From Pasteurellaceae bacterium LFhippo2 (GTDB lineage: Bacteria > Pseudomonadota > Gammaproteobacteria > Enterobacterales > Pasteurellaceae), in contig LEKJ01000116.1 in the NCBI GenBank assembly GCA_029852775.1, forward strand, positions 162,789 to 226,788: a stretch of 64,000 nucleotides of DNA. Direction: 5' to 3'. The notes below the pieces were generated by a model. That model worked only from the letters and a program-made list of their open reading frames with translations. It was not told the origin of the DNA and searched no databases. Below are positions 57,046 through 64,000 of this stretch, piece after piece; position 1 is the stretch's first letter; every line of letters begins with the position of its first letter. The translations under genes and the position numbers were made by a program.

Positions 57046-57885
57046 TTAATAAAATCTAACCCCTTGTTCATATCTTAATCTATTTAATAAATTAGTATCT
57101 TCCAAACTGACTCTCATATGCTCATGATGTGGCTCATTTCTATGGCATAGCTTACACACAGCTTTAAGATTATTGCGGTTATTATGCTGTTTTACACCGT
57201 CTTTATGATGAACATCTAATAAGCTTCTATGATTATTGAGATTAACACCACATTCTTCACATTTAAAATTAACCGACTCTCGGTAATTTGATGAAATTGA
57301 TTGCCAATCGGCAGAATAACCTGCTTTATCTTGCCCATTCCTATCCGGCATTTTTCTAAAATATGTTTCATAATATTTGAAAAATTCATCTAAAGTAAAG
57401 CGATTAAAAACAGAGCTTCTATTTTGCGAATAATTTTGGTAATTCAGTTGAGTTAAACAGTTTTTACAAACAGAAAGCTCTACATCAGTCTCTTGTCCTT
57501 CAGACCCAACAATATGAAAAATGCCTTCCCGATTATTTGTTGCATGATAACGAGCAAAACGCCCTTTCTTTCTCATATCTTCTAATGTCTTACAATCAGT
57601 AAGGTGATATTTATTTCCTTCATTTTTAGGATCTAAGATAACCTTGTCATATTTGAAACTATGATCTGGAATAAATAATACAACGTGCTGACCTAGATAA
57701 GTAAATACTCCATTTGTAATATCCACATCATCAATAGGTACTTCTATGCCTCCTGTAGTGGATAATCCATCAACCTTAATTTCAGGTGGCTTAGAATTGA
57801 AGTCTACCCGAAAAGGGACTAATTCCGTAATCCCCATTCTTCGCACTGATGAAAATAATTCCGCAAAATTAATCTCTAACTTCAT
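57046..57885 (-). CDS. zorE: HNH endonuclease of a type II Zorya defence system (ZorE)
   Basis: 279 residues. The C-terminal HNH fold has a Cys pair CEECGVNL, the His pair in LDVHHKDGVKQHNNRNNLKA and CKLCHRNEPHHEH, giving a zinc-bound HNH site near residues 215-265. The N-terminal 200 residues are unassigned but include another Cys pair VCKNCLTQL. Being third after zorA and zorB, it takes the effector place of type II Zorya, which is a ZorE HNH nickase/nuclease rather than ZorC-ZorD. Its start overlaps the zorB stop by one base (TAATG). Confidence 0.85.
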   Translation of the reverse strand: MKLEINFAELFSSVRRMGITELVPFRVDFNSKPPEIKVDGLSTTGGIEVPIDDVDITNGVFTYLGQHVVLFIPDHSFKYDKVILDPKNEGNKYHLTDCKTLEDMRKKGRFARYHATNNREGIFHIVGSEGQETDVELSVCKNCLTQLNYQNYSQNRSSVFNRFTLDEFFKYYETYFRKMPDRNGQDKAGYSADWQSISSNYRESVNFKCEECGVNLNNHRSLLDVHHKDGVKQHNNRNNLKAVCKLCHRNEPHHEHMRVSLEDTNLLNRLRYEQGVRFY

Positions 57886-58574
57886 TATTTCATCTCCGAC
57901 AATTTTTGTAATTGTTCTTCGGCATTAGTAATGATTCTGAAAGTTACTCGTTTGGAAGATTGCTTATCTTCTTTACCATCACTATCTTGAATGACTTTAG
58001 ATGAAGATAAACCAACCGCGGAAATATTTGATTTAATCCATTTTCGATATTTCTTCACATCCGATAAATTGTAAATATAATAGAGAACTTCTCTTGTTCT
58101 ATCTTGTGAGAGTCGCATATTTTCAAAATAGGCAGAATCTTCATCCGAATTTAAATTCCATTCACTACTTGTATGTCCTTCAACTCTGACTTCACTGATT
58201 GATACCTTATATTCATCTATCACTTTCATATAACGTGGAAAAAACTCATTTAGCGTTCCTTTAAATCTTTGCTGAAGAGATGATTCCCCTGTTTTAAATA
58301 ACACTTCTGGATCAGTAAAAATAAACGTAAGTGTATCTTTATCTATTTTTGCTTTCCATTCATCTAGGTTCGGATCAAATTCTGCTTTTAAGGCTTCATA
58401 TATTTTATTCTGATTATCCTGATAATTCTCAGCAACTTTTTTAGTATTCAAAACAAAACTTACTGCAATAAATAGAAATAAGATCATTAATCCTGACATT
58501 AAATCTGAAACAGGAAGCCATTGAGAGTCATCATCAGCCCCTTTCTTATTTAACTGAGATAAATCGATATTCAT
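57885..58574 (-). CDS. zorB: Zorya membrane motor subunit ZorB (MotB/OmpA-like)
   Basis: 229 residues. One N-terminal membrane helix WLPVSDLMSGLMILFLFIAV, with Asp24 where MotB-type stators bind the translocated ion. After a linker comes an OmpA-like peptidoglycan-binding domain: SISEVRVEGHTSSEW, then FENMRLSQDRTREVLYYIY and SKRVTFRIITN. ZorA5-ZorB2 is an ion-driven motor anchored to the cell wall that senses phage entry. It overlaps zorA and zorE by one base each, so the three are translated together. Confidence 0.92.
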   Translation of the reverse strand: MNIDLSQLNKKGADDDSQWLPVSDLMSGLMILFLFIAVSFVLNTKKVAENYQDNQNKIYEALKAEFDPNLDEWKAKIDKDTLTFIFTDPEVLFKTGESSLQQRFKGTLNEFFPRYMKVIDEYKVSISEVRVEGHTSSEWNLNSDEDSAYFENMRLSQDRTREVLYYIYNLSDVKKYRKWIKSNISAVGLSSSKVIQDSDGKEDKQSSKRVTFRIITNAEEQLQKLSEMK

Positions 58575-60619
58575 TAGAAGCCTCTACTTTTTTCAGTTAC
58601 TTTACGCATAGCTTCAACTAATTTTGAATAATCGTTTGTAAATTGGTTACTAATTGAAGCTAATGCTTTACCCATATCACCAATAACACGAGATAACTCT
58701 GTTTCTAAAGCACTGTCAAGAGCCTTAATTTGTTTATCGATACTTTCACCCGTTCTGCTTAGTGCCACTTCACTCTCTTTTTCTAGACGAGACATCAAAC
58801 GACGGCTTTCATCAATATGAGATTGGATTAATGACTCTACAGACTGAGCAAATTGTTTTTGAATTTGTTGCGTATTTTGCTCAAATTGACGTTGCCATTC
58901 ACTGATAAAATCCGTGATTTGAGTTGAAATTTGAGATTGTTGCTTCAAGAATCGTTGTTGCTCATCAACCATAGCTGTTGATGTTTTCTCTAATACAGAA
59001 GCACTATCTAATAACGCTTGATGGTTTTTCTGAATCGAAGCTGTTAAATTATCTGTAGATTGAGTTACTTTTTGAGTAAACTCATCTCCACTCTCTTTAA
59101 ATGATTTTGCCAACGAAGTTGCTGTTTCTGTCGCTTTTTCACTGAAAGTTGCTGAAACTTTCACAATATCTTCACCAAGCTGTTTACCACCATCTTTCAA
59201 ACCTGTAATTAGCTCAACGTTTGCTTTTTCCGTATTTTCTAACATTACTGACATCTGTTTTTGAATGTCTTCATGATGTTTCTGAATTGTCGCCGTTAAA
59301 TTATCCGCAGATTGAGTTACTTTTTGAGTAAACTCATCTCCACTCTCTTTAAATGATTTTGCCAACGAAGTTGCTGTTTCCGTCGATTTCTCACTGAAAG
59401 TTGCTGAAACTTTAACAATATCTTCACTAAGCTGTTTACCACCATCTTTCAGGCCTGTAATTAGTTCAACATTTGCTTTTTCTGTATTTTCTAGCATAGA
59501 TGAAATCTGTTTTTGAATCTCTGGTACAGCTTCAATCGCTTTATCACGCAATTGTGCAAAAGTACTTAAATGACTTTCTAAGTTTTCAATCTGTTGCTGA
59601 TTTGTTGAAATAATCTGACTAAGATTATTCATTGTAGTTGGAATTGCTTGGGCTGAATGTTCAATTTTTGCAACAGAAGTTTCTGTCACTGAAAGACTCT
59701 GAACACCAGCACTATAAAGAGCAATCATTTCATTTAATTGTTTTTTATAGTTTTCTTGCCAATCAATTAAAGCAATTACAGCTTTATTTAACTCTTTAAA
59801 ATTCTCGCCAAACTGTTCGGTTAAATTATTATTAAAATCTTGAATAACTTGTTTTAAAGCATCAATAACAGCTTCGGTGGCCGATTTTGACATCATATCC
59901 GCAAAGTCTTGTAACTTAATCCATAGTTTATTTTCAAAACTTGCAAAAGTGGTTTGGTTATTTTTAGTAAGATCCGAAATACTTGATAAATTGGTTACCA
60001 TGAGATCAACAGCATGAGTAAATTGTTTATGATTGTCAGATAAATCACTACGTAAAAGCTTAATTTGCCCTAAGATACTGCTATCTGAATCACTTCCTAA
60101 ACTTTTGGTTAAAGATTCGATATTTGAAACTAACGATTCTGAATGTAAAGCTTGTTTTTTAAGGCTCAAAGTTTGTTCTTTTAATTGCTCTGTTTGACTA
60201 TAAAAATTATCTACTACAGATTGAATATCTAATGCATTTTCCTTACTCTCTTCTGAAGCTTTTTTAGATACTACTGTATAAAAAACTTTTAATAGAATAG
60301 AAAGAGTAACACCTATTACACTCGTCAAAAAGGCGGTTTTCATTCCCCCCAATAAAGAGCTGATACTTGTATCAATATTATCAATATCAAAGTTTAATAA
60401 ACCAGACACAATACCTGTGAAAGTACCAAGAATACCAAGAGATGTTAAAAGTACAGGTGTATATTCTGCAAACTCAATGCTTTTCTTTTTATTAGATTTG
60501 CGAGCAGATAAAAAAGCCCACGCACCTAATATAAATACAAGAATAAGAATCCCAAAGAAAATATTAGTGATAGTGTCTGAAGATAGATTTCTTAGGAAAG
60601 ATTCAATGGGTGAAATCAT
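58574..60619 (-). CDS. zorA: Zorya membrane motor subunit ZorA (MotA/ExbB-like with long coiled-coil tail)
   Basis: 681 residues. Three membrane segments at about 17-40, 52-76 and 86-117 (TSLGILGTFTGIVSGLL, GGMKTAFLTSVIGVTLSILL) make the MotA/ExbB-type pore; the remaining 550 residues are Gln/Glu/Ser-rich coiled coil, the intracellular tail that in known Zorya systems carries the signal to the effector. Residues about 375-545 hold an 84-residue tandem duplication. It has no relation to flagella here, as no other motility gene is present. The 5' gap of 199 bases holds its promoter. Confidence 0.93.
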   Translation of the reverse strand: MISPIESFLRNLSSDTITNIFFGILILVFILGAWAFLSARKSNKKKSIEFAEYTPVLLTSLGILGTFTGIVSGLLNFDIDNIDTSISSLLGGMKTAFLTSVIGVTLSILLKVFYTVVSKKASEESKENALDIQSVVDNFYSQTEQLKEQTLSLKKQALHSESLVSNIESLTKSLGSDSDSSILGQIKLLRSDLSDNHKQFTHAVDLMVTNLSSISDLTKNNQTTFASFENKLWIKLQDFADMMSKSATEAVIDALKQVIQDFNNNLTEQFGENFKELNKAVIALIDWQENYKKQLNEMIALYSAGVQSLSVTETSVAKIEHSAQAIPTTMNNLSQIISTNQQQIENLESHLSTFAQLRDKAIEAVPEIQKQISSMLENTEKANVELITGLKDGGKQLSEDIVKVSATFSEKSTETATSLAKSFKESGDEFTQKVTQSADNLTATIQKHHEDIQKQMSVMLENTEKANVELITGLKDGGKQLGEDIVKVSATFSEKATETATSLAKSFKESGDEFTQKVTQSTDNLTASIQKNHQALLDSASVLEKTSTAMVDEQQRFLKQQSQISTQITDFISEWQRQFEQNTQQIQKQFAQSVESLIQSHIDESRRLMSRLEKESEVALSRTGESIDKQIKALDSALETELSRVIGDMGKALASISNQFTNDYSKLVEAMRKVTEKSRGF
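59030..59497 (-). repeat. 252-bp tandem duplication inside zorA
   Basis: Copy 1 runs 59497 to 59246, copy 2 from 59245 to about 59030. Both encode MLENTEKANVELITGLKDGG, then VKVSATFSEK and SLAKSFKESGDEFTQKVTQS. The period is exactly 252 bases, 84 codons, which is twelve heptads, so the coiled-coil register is kept. Differences are few and mostly silent. Confidence 0.92.
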
Positions 60620-60766
60620 AAAATTATGCTCCGATATTGCAATTCAAATTGAGATGAAATAATACCAATAAAGCTCAAAAAAAAAACAACTATGATTGCA
60701 AAATTTTACATTTTAAAAGTGAAATTTTGGGAAATTATGAAAGGGAAATAAGTTGAAAAATAAATA

Positions 60767-60813
60767 AAAAGAGACTAAATAGCACAAAGGCGGGATGACC
60801 CGCCTTTGTTATA
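60767..60813. repeat. Right 47-bp direct repeat flanking the Zorya cassette
   Basis: Same sequence as 56964-57010 with two loop changes. Here the AAAGAGACTAAATAG part is not in a gene, so this is the copy detached from plsB. The hairpin lies downstream of yedI, reading leftward, and is likely the original terminator between plsB and yedI. Confidence 0.9.
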
Positions 60814-60818
60814 TAAAA

Positions 60819-61679
60819 TTAATGTAATTTACCAAACACCTTCATCAATGGTAGAACTACCGCACAAGCAATACAGCCAACAATAATTCCTACTACTAAA
60901 TCAACTAAGCTTGCAAAGCTCGGAGCGATATTTAAACCTTCCACAAAATGATGAATCATCGGTAAATTGTGAGAGAAGATTCCCCCGCCAACTAAGAACA
61001 TCGCAATACTTCCGATTACTGATAAACTCTTCATAAACCACGGCATTGCAAATAATAGGCCTTTTCCGACCGCTTGCGACAGCTGACTTTTCTTTTGAGT
61101 TAGCCATAAACCGATATCATCAAGTTTTACAATTAACCCCACTAAACCATACACAAAAATTGTAATCCCAATACCAATGGCTGATAACGATAGAATTTTT
61201 GTCATCGTGCTTGAATCTTGTAACACGCCTAATGCGATAATGATAATCTCTGCTGATAAAATAAAATCAGTACGTACTGCGCCTTTGATTTTATCCTGTT
61301 CTGAAACCATCACTTTTTCGCTATTTTCTTCTGCTTTATGTAAAAATTTATGTAATAGCTTCTCTACCCCTTCAAAACAGAGATAAGCGCCGCCAATCAT
61401 TAACAATGGGATAATTGCGACCGGCAAATAAATAGAAAGTAACAATGCAATTGGAATTAAGATCACTTTATTAATTAAAGAACCTTTTGCTACCGCCCAC
61501 ACAATCGGCAATTCTCTCTCTGGCTTAGTATGTTCATCACTAACTTGATTTGCATTTAATGCTAAATCATCGCCAATCACGCCCGCTGTTTTTTTAGCTG
61601 CAACTTTTGTCATCACAGACACATCGTCTAAAACCGCTGCAATATCATCCAATAATGTAAACAATGAACTAAATGCCAT
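60819..61679 (-). CDS. yedI: DUF808 inner-membrane protein (YedI family)
   Basis: 286 residues with about six membrane segments. Family start AFSSLFTLLDDIAAVLDDVS and VMTKVAAKKTAGVIGDDLAL; then GAYLCFEGVEKLLHKF and FILSAEIIIIALGVLQ. Its function is not established. AGAGGAAAT precedes the ATG. Before the Zorya cassette arrived, it would have been the convergent neighbour of plsB. Confidence 0.93.
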   Translation of the reverse strand: MAFSSLFTLLDDIAAVLDDVSVMTKVAAKKTAGVIGDDLALNANQVSDEHTKPERELPIVWAVAKGSLINKVILIPIALLLSIYLPVAIIPLLMIGGAYLCFEGVEKLLHKFLHKAEENSEKVMVSEQDKIKGAVRTDFILSAEIIIIALGVLQDSSTMTKILSLSAIGIGITIFVYGLVGLIVKLDDIGLWLTQKKSQLSQAVGKGLLFAMPWFMKSLSVIGSIAMFLVGGGIFSHNLPMIHHFVEGLNIAPSFASLVDLVVGIIVGCIACAVVLPLMKVFGKLH

Positions 61680-61708
61680 TGTAATTTCCTCTTAACAAAT
61701 AAAAATAA

Positions 61709-61731
61709 CGCCCACAATAACGTGGGCGACA
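61709..61731 (-). terminator. Terminator between trpD and yedI
   Basis: Stem CGCCCAC / GTGGGCG with a 6-base loop; reading leftward it is followed by TTATTTTTATTT. It should end the trp transcript before yedI. Confidence 0.7.
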
Positions 61732-61764
61732 AACTTCTTAAACATAAAAATTTATTAGGCATTC

Positions 61765-61833
61765 GTAGGGACAGGGTTTATCCCTGTCCAAAGCAAAGAA
61801 TGAATTTAGGACAGGCATAAAGCCTATCCCTAC
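61765..61833. repeat. REP-like pair between yedI and trpD
   Basis: 61765-61789: GTAG then GGACAGGG / CCCTGTCC around TTTAT. 61809-61833, opposite strand: GTAG then GGATAGGC / GCCTGTCC around TTTAT, with one unpaired change (G-U possible in RNA). Confidence 0.85.
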
Positions 61834-61882
61834 AATAAATTTATCCCCATAAAATATTGGGCAAGTAAAAAATTTCTACAAG

Positions 61883-62884
61883 CTAATATTGAGCCAATTT
61901 CTGCAAAGTTTCAAATGCTTTGTTAGTTGCAAGCAGAGATTTTACTTTTTTGACATTCTCCTTCAAATCTCTTTCTCCAAATAATCGCATCAGCATTGCA
62001 ACATTCACCGCCACTGCATCAATATGGGCAGGTTCTCCTTTACCTTGTAATAAAGCGGTAATTTTTGCCGCATTTTCTGCAGGTTCACCACCTTTTAAGG
62101 CTTCTAATGGATGGCGTTCAACCCCAAAATCTTCGGGCGTTAGCGTGAAATAATTAATTTCTCCATTTTCAATTTCAGCGACTTGAGTTTCACCATGAAT
62201 TGCCACTTCATCTAAACCAGAACCGTGAACCACTATCGTATGCTGATGCCCTAATGCTTTTACCGTTTCCGCATAAGGCTTAATTAAATCTGGAGAATAG
62301 ACACCAAGTAACTGATGTTTTGGACGAGCAGGGTTCACTAGTGGACCAAGAATATTAAATAGTGTACGGGTTTTTAACGCTTGGCGCACTGGGATCGCAT
62401 ATTTAAAACCTTGATGATATTGTGGTGCGAATAGGAAACAAATCCCTGTTTCATCTAATGCTTTACGGGCTGTTTCGGCATTGATATTCACATTAATCCC
62501 TAATGCAGTGAGTACATCACTCGCCCCGGTTTTACTTGAAACACTGCGACTACCATGTTTTGCCACTTTAATCCCTAAAGTCGCAGCAACTATCGCACTC
62601 GCAGTAGAAATATTAATGGTATTTGCGCCATCTCCACCTGTACCGACAATATCTGTAAATGGATAATCTGGGGTTGGGAACGGTTGGGCATTTTCAAGTG
62701 TTGCGGTTACCGCCCCTGCGATTTCATCAACGGTTTCACCACGTAATTTTAACGCAATCAACAAACCTGCAAGCTGTTCATTGCTCAAATTGCCTTGCAT
62801 TAGTTGTTGGAATAAGGCGTGAGATTCACTTTGAGATAAGGTTTGACGATTGAAGATTTTTTCTAATAGTTGTTCGTGTTGCAT
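61883..62884 (-). CDS. trpD: Anthranilate phosphoribosyltransferase TrpD
   Basis: 333 residues from ATG at 62884 (GGAG upstream). A longer in-frame reading to 62968 would translate the REP pair and is rejected. PRPP motif [17 protein letters not shown] near residue 78-94, then [17 protein letters not shown] and [19 protein letters not shown]. It makes phosphoribosyl anthranilate in tryptophan synthesis. trpC does not follow it; the next gene is yedI. Confidence 0.97.
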   Translation of the reverse strand: MQHEQLLEKIFNRQTLSQSESHALFQQLMQGNLSNEQLAGLLIALKLRGETVDEIAGAVTATLENAQPFPTPDYPFTDIVGTGGDGANTINISTASAIVAATLGIKVAKHGSRSVSSKTGASDVLTALGINVNINAETARKALDETGICFLFAPQYHQGFKYAIPVRQALKTRTLFNILGPLVNPARPKHQLLGVYSPDLIKPYAETVKALGHQHTIVVHGSGLDEVAIHGETQVAEIENGEINYFTLTPEDFGVERHPLEALKGGEPAENAAKITALLQGKGEPAHIDAVAVNVAMLMRLFGERDLKENVKKVKSLLATNKAFETLQKLAQY

Positions 62885-62904
62885 ATTATACTCCTTGTCA
62901 TTTG

Positions 62905-62975
62905 CGGGCGTACGCAGTACGCCCCTACGATAATTCTTCGTATCGTAGAATGTAGGGGCGTATTGCATACGCCCG
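62905..62975. repeat. REP-like pair inside the trp operon, between the tautomerase gene and trpD
   Basis: 62905-62928, minus-strand unit: stem GGGCGTAC / GTACGCCC around TGC. 62952-62975, plus-strand unit: GTAG then GGGCGTAT / ATACGCCC around TGC. The pair is in the transcribed spacer, so both hairpins would be in the trp mRNA. Confidence 0.87.
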
Positions 62976-62982
62976 CCACATA

Positions 62983-63378
<396 letters not shown>

Positions 63379-63960
63379 CTATTTTGTTAATAACCATTCA
63401 ACTGATTGTTTCAATAATTTGGTTCCTTCAACGGTCAAAATTGACTCTGGATGGAACTGGAAACCACAAATCGGTAAGCTTTTGTGGCGAATCGCCATCA
63501 CAATATCGCCGAAATGCGCATTAACTTCAAGTTCTTCCGGTAAATTATCTCCCATTAATGAGTGATAACGCGCAACGGGCATTGGATTATTGATTCCGGC
63601 AAACATCGCTTGATTATCGTGTTCGATTTTAGAAACTTTACCGTGTAGCACTTGCCCTGTATGCACCACATCGCCGCCTAAAGCTTCAATAATCGCTTGA
63701 TGGCCTAAGCAGATCCCAATCATCGGCACCTTGCCTTTTAGCTCTTTAATAATCGGCAATAGATTACCTGCTTGTTGTGGATTACCCGGCCCCGGTGAAA
63801 GCGCCACAATGCAATCTTCAGTATTTAATGCTTTGTCTAAAAAGGCTTGAAATGGATAGTCATTACGAAAGATCGTTACTGAATGCCCTAACTGACGAAA
63901 CTGATCAACAAGGTTATAAGTAAATGAATCGAAGTTATCCACGAAAAGTATATTAGCCAT
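63379..63960 (-). CDS. trpG: Anthranilate synthase component II (glutamine amidotransferase) TrpG
   Basis: 193 residues. Nucleophile Cys in MIGICLGHQAIIEALGG (about residue 84), triad His/Glu in CGFQFHPESILT, and the substrate part NFDSFTYNLVDQFRQLG. It gives ammonia to TrpE, whose gene should lie just past the right edge on the same strand. It is followed by the tautomerase and trpD. AAAGGGAA precedes the ATG. Confidence 0.95.
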   Translation of the reverse strand: MANILFVDNFDSFTYNLVDQFRQLGHSVTIFRNDYPFQAFLDKALNTEDCIVALSPGPGNPQQAGNLLPIIKELKGKVPMIGICLGHQAIIEALGGDVVHTGQVLHGKVSKIEHDNQAMFAGINNPMPVARYHSLMGDNLPEELEVNAHFGDIVMAIRHKSLPICGFQFHPESILTVEGTKLLKQSVEWLLTK

Positions 63961-63981
63961 AGTTGTATTCCCTTTTATGCT

Positions 63982-64000
63982 CGGACACGGGCACCGTGTC
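63982..64000. repeat. Hairpin cut by the right window edge
   Basis: GACACGG-GCA-CCGTGTC, perfect 7-bp arms, preceded by CG. It may be part of another REP-like unit upstream of trpG, but the GTAG end is not visible. Confidence 0.4.

Noticed and set aside
58574-60619. Flagellar motor MotA/MotB or ExbB/TolQ genes
   Set aside because: The 550-residue coiled-coil tail, the OmpA-like partner and the linked HNH gene fit Zorya; no flagellar or Tol genes are adjacent.
62885-62968. N-terminal extension of trpD
   Set aside because: It translates a REP pair; the ATG at 62884 has a good GGAG and the expected family length.

Overview
The window looks like chromosome of a gammaproteobacterium of the family Pasteurellaceae. 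It is AT-rich, carries many copies of the DNA uptake signal ACAAGCGGT, often followed by T-rich DNA and TTTGCAAA (the type used by the Actinobacillus pleuropneumoniae / Mannheimia side of the family), and has Pasteurellaceae-style housekeeping genes (lptFG, waaA-coaD, orn, gpt, rho, a trpG-tautomerase-trpD cluster). Species cannot be fixed from sequence reading alone. No rRNA, CRISPR array, insertion sequence or integrase was found; one tRNA (Asp) is present.

Left region, 1 to 8285, all on the minus strand: a glycyl-radical bacterial microcompartment (BMC) operon. In transcription order it encodes an iron alcohol dehydrogenase, PduL phosphotransacylase, a flavoprotein/PduM-like protein, a BMC pentamer vertex protein, a PduO-C/GlcG-like protein, a 425-base gap with a repeat, a BMC hexamer, a BMC tandem-domain trimer, a CoA-acylating aldehyde dehydrogenase, a permuted BMC hexamer with a possible pore cysteine, and the first 510 codons of a B12-independent glycerol/1,2-propanediol dehydratase. 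The dehydratase has every substrate-pocket residue I could place for the diol type rather than the choline lyase type. The organelle should turn a diol into an aldehyde and then into an alcohol plus an acyl phosphate.

Middle region, 8556 to 56979: mostly core genes. These include rmuC, pabA, pepA, lptF-lptG, dnaE, waaL-waaA-coaD, orn-tsaE-amiB, a DASS anion transporter, thiI, gmk, gpt, pepD, a di-haem peroxidase, tRNA-Asp, dnaQ, ktrAB, hslO-hslR, rho, tyrS, priA, alaA, menF, recQ, cyaY, lexA and plsB. Accessory points are a zinc-type TonB receptor (ZnuD-like, histidine-rich loop) with a downstream surface-type lipoprotein and two identical-spacing palindromes upstream; an orphan TolC-family lipoprotein under a TetR-type palindrome; an unrecognised 145-residue protein next to a 28-bp direct repeat; and a tandem pair of EamA permeases.

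Right region, 56964 to 60813: a three-gene cassette zorA-zorB-HNH nuclease, which matches a type II Zorya anti-phage system. It is bounded by two 47-bp direct repeats that duplicate the last codons of plsB plus its terminator (45 of 47 bases identical), and no integrase is present. ZorA contains an 84-residue tandem duplication in its tail. After it come yedI (DUF808), trpD, a tautomerase-like gene and trpG, with trpE expected just beyond the right edge.

Interspersed through intergenic DNA are at least thirteen GTAG-headed hairpins of one REP-like family. Their stems differ in sequence but keep pairing, which is direct covariation evidence for selected structure. A second, two-copy hairpin-pair family (ATGG...CCAT) sits at 4871 and 21217.
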